A DNA stretch of 64,000 bases from Diploptera punctata (GCA_030220185.1 JASPKZ010008350.1:1708501-1772500), one strand, 5' to 3'. Shown: positions 32,402 to 44,247, numbered from the stretch's first letter. The notes: generated from the letters alone by a model not told the origin. A program made the numbers and translations.

Positions 32402-32606
32402 CTTAGAGGCCTTTTAATTCAGGCTTAACAATTTTTTACAAGCATGAAAATCTTCAGACTCGGGACCCACGGCTTAAAGTCCCTCCGGAGGACTTGCTCC
32501 TTGGATTTTTCCACTCTAAAAAAATCCATCGACCCCGGCCGGGTTTGAATCCACGACCCTCGGGTCCAGAGGCTAGGAGCATAACCACTAGTCCACCGCG
32601 GCCGAT
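32402..32606 (-). mobile_element. tRNA-derived SINE, family 3
   Basis: Sense begins TCGGCCGCGGTGGACTAGTG (A box), has B box GGATTCAAACCC and the body GGGACTTTAAGCCGTGGGTC. It is truncated at the 3' side. This copy best shows the tRNA-like head of family 3. Confidence 0.85.
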
Positions 32607-32647
32607 TAAAATAGAAATAGAAATATATAACAACAAAATACGATTAT

Positions 32648-33412
32648 AAGATAATCAACTGTAGTGTCAGGCAAGGGTGTCCATTCACACAAGCACTTTT
32701 TAATACATCTATTGACGACATTGTAAATCACTAGAAGAATGTTTTTAAAAGTTAATTTTAAAATAAATAACCAATAGATATAATTGTAAAATATCAATAA
32801 ATAAGTCAAAAGTAATGGCATTTATTGGTAAATATGGAATTAGATCAAAAATTGTACTGGATAACAAAATAATAGAACAAAATATCACATTTCCAATATT
32901 TAGGAAATTATATAACTTATAGAGAAAATAAAGATATAGAAAATAAAATAAATAAATTTCAGGCTATTTGTGGAACCATAAAAAGAACCTTAGGTCAGAA
33001 AACAAGGAACGATACGAAGCTTAAATTATATAGGCCTAAAACAATGGCTGTTCCTTTGTTGTTGTATGGGAGTGAAAATTGGATAATGAAATCAAGGGAT
33101 AAAAGCAGGATACAGACTGCAGAAATGCTATTTTTACGTAATGTGAAAGGTTGCACAGGAGCGGATAGAATAAGGAATGAAACTATACGAGAAGAATTAA
33201 ATATATATAAAATTGAAGACAAAATCAGCGAAAATAATAAGAAATGGACAGAACACTTAATGAGAATGAACAACGAAAGAATACCAAAAAGAACCTTCCT
33301 GTATAATCCCAGAGGAACAAGAGATGTTGGCCGACCACGTAGAAGATGGACTCCACTTTTAACTTCGCCGGAACAGGCTGCATAGCCTAAATCTTGTAGT
33401 AGAAGAAGAAGA
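32648..33412 (+). mobile_element. family B retrotransposon, first of two tandem copies
   Basis: It starts in RT motif B (SVRQGCPFTQALFNTSID), loses the YADD region to a deletion, and continues IRSKIVLDNKIIEQNI. The frame 33044-33385 is open: MAVPLLLYGSENWIMKSRDK, then EMLFLRNVKGCTGADRI, RDVGRPRRRW. The 3' end is GGAACAGGCTGCATAGCC plus (GAA)n. Confidence 0.8.
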
Positions 33413-34295
33413 ATAACACTATTGTTGATATTGTATTATTTGCTGATAATCAAGTGTTAACCCTTAAATTGACAAAATACAAATTTCTTCTGTTAGATAC
33501 TTGAATGCGGCGGACCGCAGTGGAAACGGAATCTTGTATAACTGTTATTATTAGGTATATTGTATGATTAGACACACATTTAAGTGGTTTATTTTTGTTC
33601 GTTTTCTTCTGATTTATTTAAAATATTAAATTAACTAAACCAACTGATGTATCTAAAAGGATTCTTTACGAATTTAAGGGTTAATTGCTGATACTGAAGA
33701 TAAATTACAATATGCTATACACAAGTTATATACTATCTCAAAAGAATATGTTTGGAAATATCTGTAAATAAAGCAAAATGTATGGCATTTAAAGTATATT
33801 TTCCGCTATGTGCAAAAATATGTTAGTGGTGCCGAAAATAAATTGAATAAATTCAGATATACGTGTGGAACAATTGGAGATTGTTTTAAATACATGAGAA
33901 ACGAAACAAAATTAAAATTTTACAAGGTTATGGCTGTTCCTGTGTCATTATATGGTTCTGAAAATTGGATATTGACTAAAAATCAACTGAAAAATAGAAT
34001 CTGTAGAAATGCTTTCCTGAGACATGTAGCTTGATATATTTTACAAGATAAAAAATATAGTAAATATACTAGAAATCAGCTTAACAGACAGATTCAGAAA
34101 ATACAAACAAAATTGGTTCGACCACATTCAAAGAATGGATCAAGAGCATATAACAAAAGTGTTATTCACATATAAGCCAGAGGGGTATAGATATGTGGGA
34201 CGGCCAAGAGCACAATGGATAGATCAGTTTTCTGCATGAAACCGGAACGAAATTTTGCATTTGAATCCATGAAGAAGAAGAAGAGGGAGAATTAA
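33413..34295 (+). mobile_element. family B retrotransposon, second tandem copy, interrupted by a MITE
   Basis: It begins at the catalytic region (VLFADNQV, a changed FADD), is split by the MITE at 33461-33680, resumes LIADTEDKLQYAIHKL, then FYKVMAVPVSLYGSENWILT. The tail is frameshifted and ends in a (GAA)n tract near 34270-34286. Confidence 0.8.
33461..33680. mobile_element. piggyBac-like MITE (220 bp) with TTAA target duplication
   Basis: Terminal inverted repeats CCCTTAAATT / AATTTAAGGG lie between TTAA at 33457-33460 and TTAA at 33681-33684. Removing the element and one TTAA restores the host RT frame (V-L-I-A), which proves the boundaries. TTAA duplication plus a CCC start is the signature of the piggyBac superfamily. 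No transposase is encoded. Confidence 0.9.
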
Positions 34296-34499
34296 ATAGG
34301 AGTACGGAAAGATATAAGATGGCTTATAACATTAATTCTTAGGGATTGGATGAAGCTCAATTATTGAGAATAATCAACTGTTTCACTTTCAGAATTGTAA
34401 TTCTGTTTAATTAATTTAATTATATTATAATTCAAGTGTTGTGCAGTAAAAATAGCAGCTATATCGTATGTCGATATCACTAGAATTGGCTCTAGGTGG

Positions 34500-34740
34500 A
34501 TAATAGTTACCGGCCGAGGTCTATGGAGCTTTTTTTTCAGGGCGTAAAGATCCTGAGTATGGCTTCCTTGGGATTGAAAGTGAAATATTGATGCCTAACC
34601 GTAGATTTATGGCACGTAAAAGAACATTAAGCATGAAATAAGTAAGCTCTGAGATAAAATCGGCCCTTTCACCGTCAGATTTTAACTTATCCTAATGATA
34701 TGTTAAAGAGCGTCGTTAAATACGTCATATCTACAACATC
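34500..34740 (+). mobile_element. possible decayed SINE
   Basis: GGCCGAGGTCTATGGAGC resembles a tRNA-like SINE head. Later blocks (TGAGATAAAATCGGCCC, AAAGAGCGTCGTTAAATA) resemble the family 3 3' region seen at 50600-50650. The B box is not convincing. Confidence 0.4.
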
Positions 34741-35019
34741 GACTATTTGTACTAAATTCACTGGCTTAAGTAGCTATTTTTTTTTTATGTGAATCAGGTA
34801 TTGCGGAAGAGAATTACGAAATAAGCGATGGAGAGAATTGCCATTCAATAATAGAAAGTGATATGCCTGTTTTAGATTAAACATGTTTTTTTCTTTACCT
34901 TAGATTAACCTTTCCCTTTTGCAGCTAAATTTATATGTACCACGGCACTCGGGCCTTAAATGGATACAATGCGGATTTTAAACTCGTAATCTCATTCACA
35001 TACTATTTTGACTCATAAG

Positions 35020-36186
35020 GGCATAATGCAATTGGATTGATACGAACAATAGGAGAAAGATAAAGACGTTTATGCAGTATTTGTCGACCTGGAAAAGGCC
35101 TTTGACAGAGTAAATTGGAATAAACTCCTGAAGATCTTGAAGAAAATTGGCGTGAACTGGAAGGAGAGGAGGCTCATAAGTAGTCTTTATATGAAACAGC
35201 GAATAAAAGTGAAGATAGGAGAAGAAATGTCAGAGGGAAGAGAAATTGGAAGAGGGGTGAGGCAAGGATGTCCTCTATCACCTACCCTTTTCAACATCTA
35301 CCTGGAAGACCTAATGAAGAACTGTTTCAGTAATACGGGAGGCGTAAACATGGGAGGAAGAAGAATAAAGTGCATAAGATTTGCTGATGATATGGCTTTG
35401 CTAGCAGAAGATGCAATGACATTGAGGAACATGCTGATGGAGCTGAATGATAAGTGCGAGGATTATGGGATGAAGATTATAAATCAGACAAAGACCATGA
35501 TTATAGGAAAGAAACAAAGGAAGATAAACATGAAGATTAAAGATGTGGCCATTGAGCAAGTGGAGAGCTTCAAATACTTGGGTTGTACTATCAGTAGTAA
35601 CATGAACTGCAGTCAAGAAGTAAAGCAGAGGATAACAATGGCAAAAGAAGCTTTCAACAAGAAGAGAAGCATTTTCTGCGGACCTATGGCAAGAGAAATA
35701 AGAAAGAGGCTAGTGAAGTGCTTTGTGTGGAGTGTAGCATTATATGGTGCAGAGACGTGGACATTACGATGGAATGAGGAAAAGCGACTGGAAGCTTTTG
35801 AGATGTGGATATGGAGAAGAATGGAACGTATAAAATGGACAGACAAAGTAAGAAATGAAGATGTGCTAGACAGAGTGGGTGAAAGGAGAACAATGCTGGA
35901 ACTCATAAAGAAGAGGAAAAGAAATTGGATTGGGCACTGGCTAAGAAGAAACTGCCTGCTGAAGGATGCTCTAGAAGGAATGGTCAACGGAAAGAAAGTT
36001 AGAGGCAGAAAAAGACATCAGATGATAGACAATATTAAAATAAATGGTTTGTATGCAGATACAAAAAGGAAAACTGGGTCAAGGAAAGAGTGGAGAATGC
36101 TGAGTTTGCAGTGAAAGACCTGCTCTTGAGCAGAACACTATGAATGAAATGAAGGGCATAAAATATCTCTCTCTCTCTCTCTCTGG
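35020..36186 (+). mobile_element. non-LTR retrotransposon, long intact RT segment (RTE-like)
   Basis: The frame is open from RT motif A (VFVDLEKAFDRVNW at about 35075) to the ORF2 stop at 36112-36114. The ATG-initiated part is 35137-36114, 325 codons. Motif B is RGVRQGCPLSPTLFN, the catalytic motif C is IRFADDMALLAE, and FKYLGCTISS and LYGAETWTLRWNEEKRLEAF follow, then IKWTDKVRNEDVL and WIGHWLRR. The tail has ATGAATGAAATGAA and a (TC)n run to 36183. The N-terminal endonuclease and fingers are missing, so it is a 5'-truncated copy, but no stops have accumulated. It appears to be the youngest retrotransposon fragment here. Clade placement is from memory of the motif style. Confidence 0.85.
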
Positions 36187-36291
36187 AAGAATGATCAGCT
36201 CAGTGCCAGCGCCACCACCGAGATAACATGAACATTTAAGACAAGAAACACCATTCACTCATACATTCATTGAGAACAGGGTGAATTTGAT

Positions 36292-36469
36292 ATGGAACAT
36301 TGTGATGGCAGGTGGTGTTCAGGAAATATTTGGGTTTAAGAGTTTCCTGACATTTGTCTTACAGGTAAGGAATAAACCCAAAGAAAACTCACCTAGGAAA
36401 CTTGTGCCGACCGGAGATCACGGTTCGTCTGAGGCAATGACGTTACCACTAGACCACAGCGGTGGACAC
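36292..36469 (-). mobile_element. tRNA-derived SINE, family 1, 5' part
   Basis: Sense head GTCCACCGCTGTGGTCTAGT is followed by a decayed B box, GTGAGTTTTCTTTGGG and CCTGTAAGACAAATGTC. The 3' half is missing. Confidence 0.75.
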
Positions 36470-36889
36470 TAAACACATAAAGGATTTAATTTATAAGTTA
36501 CTATTTACACGGTGTTTATAAATATGAGCTATTTCAACTAAACTTTTATTTTCTGAAATGAAAACCAGCTGGATAATAATTGCAAGCAAACTTCTGATAT
36601 ATATTTAATAATTTTGTTGAATATAAAAGAAGCTAAAATCGCCCATCTTTGCTAATTTTTGGAGGAACGAATTGATGAGCTTAAGATTTTTGCCAATTTA
36701 TTCGGAGACACAATTCATTTTATATGAAATAAAAAAAATATGGAACAATTGGATCAAAAGAGAAATGGGAAATATATTAAAATTGTGTATCTTAGGGTGG
36801 CTGATTGCTAGAAACGGAGTGACTAGAAGGGGATTGTGAGGGAAGGCTCGGCTCGAATCGGGTTATGGTGCTGTTGTTGATTATGGCTA

Positions 36890-37000
36890 TATACATTAGG
36901 GTAGTTGGTTAAGACAATATGCTATAAATCAGAAAGTCGCTGGTTCGTGTCCCGATGAATTCAATATTCTTAAACTGGTATACCGAAATCACCTTTTCAG
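36890..37000 (+). mobile_element. tRNA-derived SINE, family 2, head fragment
   Basis: A box TAGGGTAGTTGGTTAAGAC and B box GGTTCGTGTCCC are present, followed by TTCTTAAACTGGTAT as in family 2. The body is absent. Confidence 0.6.
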
Positions 37001-37169
37001 TACGTAAAATTACGTAATACTACGTAACAACTATGTCATCGTGTCTTCCCTCTATAGTGATCTTATAGAACAGTGCCAAGTTCCTGTCTTCTTTGTCCTC
37101 TCTCCTATGTACCTCCCTCTTCCTTCTTTATGCGCTGCGTGTTACTGCGCATCTTCCCCTCGTTATCGA

Positions 37170-38640
37170 AGACCTCAAATACGCTGTTCAAGATAGTATC
37201 AGCGTCATCATCTACTTTAGAATCGTTGTGGTCAGATCGACGGTAGCTCGAAGGAGCTATTTGGTTTAATCAGTTCCCATAAGCCAGGGTAGGGCAACCA
37301 GGACTGTGAACCCTAGCCCTTGGCTGGACTGGATTGAGTTCACGATTCATTCTAGCATTCTAACATTCTCATTAGAAGCTGGCAACTACTAGAACCTCGC
37401 TGAAAGAGGAATTACAACGCAGAAATGCAAGACAGGGATGGATTCGTCCACCCGCCGGCACGTCGCACTGCCAGGAAAATCCAAAACTTCTATAAAAAAA
37501 GGACATCAATAGAAACAAGACATCTGTTCGAACATCTAAATGAAGACGAGGCAGAAACTCCACCTCCCATAGTGGTATACTCCAAAGACATCACGCCACT
37601 AAAACTGGAAAGCATCACTGCAGGAAATAAGGAAGATGTACTCATGAAGTACAACCAGGGCGTACTGACCATTAGGACCTCAACAAAGGCGGCCTACAGG
37701 CGAGCTTACAAGGAGCTCAAGAAATCCGAGACTCAGTTCTACATCCATGGCTATGGCAGGCCTCCTATCTTCAAATTAGTTATGAAGGGACTTCCTAAGT
37801 CCATCTCAGCACAAGAAATATGTGATGAAATTGTAAATAGGAACCTGCCGATCAAAGAAGTAAGAAGTATCGAAAAACAAGTCTACACAAATGGAGTAAA
37901 AGAGAAGATAGAGCTTCCAATTTACATCCTAACATTCAACAAGACAGCAGACCTTAAGGAAAAAAAATCGAAAAAGATCTAAAAGAGCTATTCAAAATCC
38001 GTATTCGATTGGAACCCTACAGGAAAACCCACAGGAGGCACCCAGTGCTTCAAGTGCCAAGGCTTCGGACACATTGCAGAATTCTGCTTCCGAGACACAA
38101 AATGCGTCAGGTGTTCCGGAAACCACAAAGTCTCCGACTGCACCCAGACAGAAGTCAAATGCTCCAACTGCAACGCAGATCATGCAGCAAGTCACAGAAA
38201 ATGTCCCATATTTCAGAAGTATCTGAAAACGAGACAAGCACAAGGAACAAATCAACCATCAGCCACGAGGAAGCCTGAAACTACTCCAAGAACACCTAGA
38301 AAGACAGAAGAAAACTTCCCTCCCTTGCCTTCTCTGAACCCAAAACCGGAGAATATACTCCAATCCCTCCTTATTCTCCTCACCACCATCCTTCAAAACC
38401 CCCAAGTCCTTCAATCCACACTATCCTTCGTGAATTCCCAAGTTTCTTCAAGAAATTAAACTGCAATATCTGAACACTACAAGAAAAATCTTTAAGACCG
38501 ACTAGCTTAAGCAACACTTCTAAAGAAGACTTCTACCTGAAGAAGAATAACTGTTTAGAGGAGCACTCTTTACAGCAAACACACAACTACTCCGCCATAC
38601 CTCATCTACAAGCAACTTAAGATATTGGGTCAAGACCTTT
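37170..38640 (+). mobile_element. ORF1-only (HAL1-like) non-LTR retroelement
   Basis: A gag-like ORF1 starts at ATG 37425 and is open to a TAA at 37980-37982. It continues, after apparent compensating indels around 37958-38005, to 38459. The C-terminal part holds three CCHC zinc knuckles: CFKCQGFGHIAEFC, CVRCSGNHKVSDC and CSNCNADHAASHRKC. This is the Jockey-type ORF1 layout (PRE domain-like middle, then knuckles). A Pro-rich end and stop (AAGAAATTAAAC) are followed by a noncoding tail and (ATT)n from 38707. No RT follows. The upstream 250 bp are probably 5' UTR. Confidence 0.75.
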
Positions 38641-38705
38641 ACAAGTTCGGTACCAGTTCTCAAACTTCAATATTTGCTCTAGGGGAGTGTGTGTATGTAT
38701 GTATG

Positions 38706-38706
<1 letters not shown>

Positions 38707-38762
<56 letters not shown>
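38707..38762. repeat. (ATT)n microsatellite
   Basis: About 18 units following (TATG)n at the end of the ORF1-only element. It may derive from that element's tail. Confidence 0.95.
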
Positions 38763-39069
38763 GTTTCTTTTGATGACCGATTTATATTATTTCATTCATG
38801 TTTTTTTCTTTGTTTGGTCAAGAAGATAGACTTTTATTATATTATTTGTATTTCAATTATCTGACTTATGACTCTAATTAAAAGTTAGATTTTTTTAGTT
38901 AACTTATGTTTACTAATTGTGTAGCTAGTCATATTTGGTATTGATTTATATTCTAAAGCTTTCTCTAGCCAATTAAATCCCCTTTTTCCTTCTAGCTTCC
39001 ACGATTATAATACTGTTTAGCGTTCAGTGTTATATGTTAAATAATTTACAAAGGAAAGGTGGATTAATC

Positions 39070-39395
39070 TTTGCCTTCTCTGGGCCCGGGCAAAGGAATG
39101 TCGATATAGTTTTCTCAAAACCTTCAAACTCAATGTACTGGCGTAAACATTCTGGAGGCTCCATGGTCCTAGAGTTGACTCAGTCCTGACCGTTATCTAG
39201 AGGTAAAGGTGGTTCAAAGGGAGAAGACTTTTCTCGATCTTCAACTATTTTTTTTATAAAATTGAGGCTAAGCCTCACGCAGGACTGATAACTAGCTGGT
39301 ATCTCTTGCTAGAAATGTCTAGAAATGTGAGAATCATAACTTATTAATTCCCTGTAAGGCCACATGTAGTGGGATCCCTTTAATTTTCGCTTAAG
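39070..39395 (+). mobile_element. tRNA-derived SINE, family 2, head lost
   Basis: CTCCATGGTCCTAGAGTTGA, CTCACGCAGGACTGATAA and TAGTGGGATCCCTTTAATTT correspond in order to the body and 3' end of 11051-11372. The tRNA-like head is unrecognisable. Confidence 0.65.
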
Positions 39396-39789
39396 AGAAT
39401 TTTGAATTAATATGGTGGTTTTAAATATAATAATTTTAATAATAAAACCATCAAGTATGAAACTGATTCGTTAGAATAATCTCCAGTAGTGCATCTGCGT
39501 ATTGTTTCCATCCTGTATGCGAGTGAACAAAGTTGACCGACATGTGATTATGTAAACACGTCATCAATCTGGACCAACTTCATGGAATCTGCTGTCTGAC
39601 CTGAGGTGAGCCGAAATGCATATACGCGTCGCCTCAGTTACTCAGCATCACATAAATATCAGAATCTGACTTACTCTGATGCTTACTTAAAATGCTACTA
39701 AATTTATTCTTCACATCAAATTAACTATTTGCTAGTTTATATAATGTTCTATAGCAGACCCCATATTAATCATAAACGGAATACTGGGT

Positions 39790-40105
39790 CTTAACTAAAA
39801 ACCAGGAACAAAGAATAGAAAAAGTCAGAAATGAGGTTTCTGAAGAGTGCAAGCTGGCTATACAATAACAGATAGAAAACGAAATGAAAATATACGAAGG
39901 GAAATAAATATATTGAAACTATTAGATAAAATTGCACAATACAGAGATAAATGGATGGAACACATCAATAGAATGGATAACAATAGCATATAAAATATAT
40001 TCTTCATTACAAACCATTAGGACGAAGAAATGTAGGAAGACTCAGTAAAAGATGGACAAACCAATTCTAGCATGCGATCGGAACAAACCTTAAGGTCTAA
40101 TCCTT
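39790..40105 (+). mobile_element. family B retrotransposon, decayed tail
   Basis: Frame-shifted blocks TKNQEQRIEK, EINILKLLDKIAQYRDKWME, HYKPLGRRNVGRLSKRWTNQ, followed by a GCTGCTGATGATGACG tail. The 3' position matches family B ends. Confidence 0.7.
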
Positions 40106-40267
40106 GATGCTGCTGATGATGACGGATAGATATGAGCATGAAGGGATAATGACTGCACGATGGAGATTGGAATGACAGATAAATGTGGAGGAGAATGACA
40201 TTAGAATAATTGGGCACAGGGATATGTGAAACCTGTTAAATAAAGTAAAAGTATTATTTTGCCCAGT

Positions 40268-40535
40268 AACTTTACTATGCGTCATTGTCATTATCGAACC
40301 CAGAGGTTCAAGGCCGCGCAGACATAAGTTCTCCATACATCCTCTTCTGAGCTAATGTTTTCCAATTATCCCCTGTATAATCTATTTCTCTCAAATCATT
40401 GTTAATGTTATTCTTCCACCTCATTCTTGTTCTACCAACTGGCAGTTTTCCCTCTGGTTTTCCTATAAGAAGCTCCCATGACCCTATTTCATTCCGCATT
40501 CGTGCCATATGTCCTGCTCAACGTAGTCTTAGTAT
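40268..40535 (-). mobile_element. family A retrotransposon 3' fragment
   Basis: Sense ends CCTCTGGGTTCGATAATG. The frame MARMRNEIGSWELLIGKPEG remains partly readable. Confidence 0.85.
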
Positions 40536-40711
40536 AACATTATACTGACTTTATTTTACTATAAGTTATTACTGTGCAATTTAGTTGGAGGAGGTTCTTA
40601 CTTTTTAACGATACTCTTTAACAGCTATTATCGCCAGTTACGCAACTCAAATGTGGGGTGAAAAGAACAAAAATGTTTATTAGTGGCTTCACTTTTGAGC
40701 CTTTACTTTAT

Positions 40712-40880
40712 TTTACGTAGCGTACATCTATGACACGAGACCTCGATTTGGCTCCCTTCCGAAGGAACTTGCACTCTTGATCTTTACTCACTAAAAGGTC
40801 CTTCGACCCCGGCTGGTTTTGAATCTGCGAATTTCGGTGACCAAGGAGAGCATGGTAATCACTAGTCCACTATGACTGAA
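40712..40880 (-). mobile_element. tRNA-derived SINE, family 3, 5' part
   Basis: Sense: GTGGACTAGTGATTACCATG, decayed B box GATTCAAAACC, GGGGTCGAAGGACC, and the 'CCAAATCGAGG' body. Confidence 0.7.
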
Positions 40881-41025
40881 AATTTTCGTTGGATCATCAG
40901 TCCTTTTCAATACGAGAAAAGTTCTAAATTATATTTATATTTGTTTAACGTAAGTAGGTATAGGTGTATCATGGGGATTCTGGAATAGCGCTCTGTCCAA
41001 AGTATATTACAATGCGGGGTTGAGA

Positions 41026-41112
41026 AGTGTTTTTTACAGAAGTGAGGAAATGATTAAAAACCTCGCTATCGCTTTGTTTTTAATTTCCTAGATTTTGTAA
41101 AGCACTTCACAA
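41026..41112. repeat. short hairpin element
   Basis: GAAGTGTTTTTTACAG, then GGAAATGATTAAAAAC is mirrored by GTTTTTAATTTCCTAG, then TTTTGTAAAGCACTTC, with a loop of about 14 nt. It could be a miniature foldback transposon. No target duplication was identified. Confidence 0.55.
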
Positions 41113-41696
41113 ACGTGCGTTGTATATTATTTTTTGCACGATGGTGTTTTCAAAACAATAGGCCTAAATAATAGTAAAATAATATATTTTTTGGAAATAT
41201 TTCCATTCATTGTAAACAACTGTCTTAACGTTAACAGTCGTTTATACGGTAAATGCCGAAAATAATTCAATTGAGACTATAACAGACCGTGACATAAATC
41301 AGGTATAATATGACGGAAAGTACAAATTTATGATTTTATATTGTTTCAAATAAAGTTCAGTTCATTTAAAATGCAGTGATTTGTTTCGTATAATGCATAT
41401 TAACACTATCGTTTGGATATATTTTTGTATACACATTGTACGTAGTATACATAAAGGGCAGTTGTTTTACTTCCCGCACTAGGTAGGTAATTTGCAATAT
41501 TACAGTATAGTTATTTAGGAAACTGAACTTTCAATCATGATCACCATTGCTGTAAGTATGACAGAACGCACTATCTTGCAAAAAAAAATAAGAATTTCTT
41601 ATGTCCCATCCAAATAGAATATAGGATGATGAATATAAAAAAAAACTCCATCTTAAATTAAATACATTCTACTGATGTAAAGCAATGTAAAAGGTA

Positions 41697-41902
41697 CTCC
41701 ATGGCGCGACAGGCCTAGAAGGTCCTTCGCTTACTAACTGGCAGTTGGCCTCAGATCTACATGTTTTAGTCACAGAGATAGAAGATCACCCTACCAGTGT
41801 AGGGGGTGACATGTGGTCAGCATGACGGGTCCCGAAACCGTTATAGCTGGTTTTCTCAACCTGGAGCAGCTACTTATTGTAGCTGCCCAAATGTCTCACG
41901 AT
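41697..41902 (-). mobile_element. tRNA-derived SINE, family 4, 3' part
   Basis: Sense: GCATCGTGAGACATTTGGGC, CACATGTCACCCCCTACAC, GCCAACTGCCAGTTAG and the end AGGCCTGTCGCGCCATGG. Confidence 0.8.
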
Positions 41903-42109
41903 GCTAATGTAATGTAATTTAACAATTATAGCTAATGGATACAGAATAAACATACCGATTAATGGTGTATATTTCAGACGTAAGGTAATATTTGTGCCAC
42001 AATAAAATAGTGAGTTAACCTTGTCATCTAGATTCGATAAAACGATACTCGTTCTATACTTATAAATAACAATAGAAAATACCCTCTCAATAATATATAG
42101 AGAAAATAG

Positions 42110-42320
42110 AAATAATGAAGGAAACAATAAACGATAATGTGCTAAACGAGAACACTCCCTACCTGATCAACCCATTATACAACATGCTCGTTACACATAA
42201 TCAATACCAACAGAATACTTTGAAAATGGAACCAGTTACGAAAGGCCTGGCTCAATAATTTAAAGAAATTTAATTTGTTGAGGACGACTGCCATCAAAGG
42301 CAAAACTTTTATTGTTTTAA
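42110..42320 (+). mobile_element. 3' remnant of the retroelement also seen at 14590-14850
   Basis: ETINDNVLNENTPYLINPLY, a run to a stop, then AAAGGCCTGGCTCAATAAT and TTGTTGAGGACGACTGCC. The same end signature (TTGAGGACGACTG) also appears at about 8869-8882. Confidence 0.45.
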
Positions 42321-42885
42321 ATAGAATACTCGTTCTTCACGACGTGACAGGATCATGTCAGTTCCATCCTAGTAAGTATGTTTACGAAGAAGCCTTGGGT
42401 CAAATCCTTGCGTAATTTTCAAAATGAAAAGGTTAGTTCCGTCCAACTGCTATGTAACTGTATTTAAACCTATTTAACCCAATATAGCATAACTTGTTAT
42501 GATGTAACATAATGTAAACTAATTTAACCTAATCTAAATTACTCTAAAATAATCTAGCACAATATAACCTAATTTAAAATACATCTAATCTCATATAATG
42601 TATAATGTAACCTAACTTAATCTTATCTAAGGTAACCAAAATATTGGATATAATCAAATATTTAATCCCACTAATTTTAGGATGAAAATATCACAAACAA
42701 AAATGATAACGCAACATTAACGTTAATAAAATAAGATTTTATACTCTTCAAACAGTCGATAGTCTGTAAAATAGGAAGGAAATGCTCTTTGTAGTGTTTG
42801 ACAGAACTGGCGCATGACCCAAACATACTTGGGATGGAAATGTCTTGAAAATGTGATGGGGGTTCAGAACTAAGCTTCTCCGGAC

Positions 42886-43022
42886 GTGGCAGGACCAAAA
42901 GGTTCTTGCCTTACCAACCTAATGCTGACCTCACATCCAAATCTGTCAATAACAGAGGTAGAAGACCATTAAGCCATTATTTCTAAGAACTAGCGAGAGT
43001 TTTGCGTCATGAAATCACGATG
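42886..43022 (-). mobile_element. tRNA-derived SINE, family 4, decayed 3' part
   Basis: Sense: TTATTGACAGATTTGGATGT, then GAGGTCAGCATTAGGTTGG and the end AACCTTTTGGTCCTGCC. It follows the family 4 order but is strongly diverged. Confidence 0.5.
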
Positions 43023-43737
43023 TTGCTGTACATGAACTGTGTTAACGACAGCAAGACTTACCCGTAGTTCATGAGTAGGCATAATATACTATTTCATAGT
43101 TTTATTCCCAGAATTGAGATAATAATACTTTTTTATTTAATCCAACAATGTAATAATAAAACTTCCAACAATTTCGAGGTCTATAGTCATAAATATGTAC
43201 GTTTTTCTGCCTGTTTTTCTTTCGAACTTTCTTTTCTTGATTTGATCATTTCAATACAATTTATACAGTCCAAATATCTACTTATGAATCTCCCAAATAG
43301 TTAAAAAGAACATTCAAATTTTAATTTTCCTTTTTTATTTTCTAAAACAATTATTTCAGAAAATCTCTTAACAAACTATAAATAAAACAATATGAAAAGT
43401 AAGATCTGAAAGGGTTAATGTACTATTTACAGTATGTCTTGAAGTAGAAAGTTAATTTACTTTTACAGTCTTAAGTAATATGTGATGTTGTTTTTAAATA
43501 ATGAAATTCATTGGTTATAATTGGATTACTTTAATTATCAAATACTATATTCACCATTTAAAATTGATATCTGCAGAATCTTAACATTGTTTAGAAGATA
43601 TTTTTTACTCTAAAAGGTAATATTGAATTAAAAAAATGGTTTTAAACATTCTTGACCGTTCAATTATTGTTATGATAGTTTAAGTTAAAATATTTTCATA
43701 AATAGTCTACATTGAAGCTTTAGGTAGAATTTATCGT
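43023..43737. other. unassigned AT-rich DNA
   Basis: No gene or repeat is recognised. Confidence 0.4.
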
Positions 43738-43836
43738 AAGTAATGCCACGAGTGATTTCCAAATTATCGATAAATTCACGGCTCACGAAGTGAGGAGTGA
43801 ATTTATCTAGATAATTTGGAAATCAAGAGTGGCATT
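43738..43836. repeat. short hairpin element
   Basis: AATGCCACGAGTGATTTCC, AAATTATCGATAAATTCAC is mirrored by GTGAATTTATCTAGATAATT, TGGAAATCAAGAGTGGCATT around a GCTCACGAAGTGAG loop. The arms are about 40 bp. It is similar in design to 41026-41112. Confidence 0.65.
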
Positions 43837-44247
43837 TATTAGGACTATTTAACGAATAAAATGAAGCTGTTTACTCACAAATCATTATTTAAATATAGTT
43901 ATTTTAAAATACTTATATATTTAGTGCAAACGGCGATGTTTGAAAACAAATGAGAAACGATTGGTACGCTTCATCTGTTTCTTTTCTTCGATCACTGCAA
44001 CCAGATCATATTATTTATTGCCAAAGGAAAGCAATATTGTAAGAATGCACTCTAGTGGATAAAAAATGAAACACATCAAACTGTATATTAATTAATTTCT
44101 GATGTCCTGTAACAATTATATTTTTCTGGAATGTTGTTACCTGGGAAAAAATACATTTAAGAAAGTGCAATGAGTGGTTTCTTTTTTTGCTACAATTTTT
44201 TTATATTAACCCCCGCATGCGCTACGTGTTGCCATTCATGCACTCTA

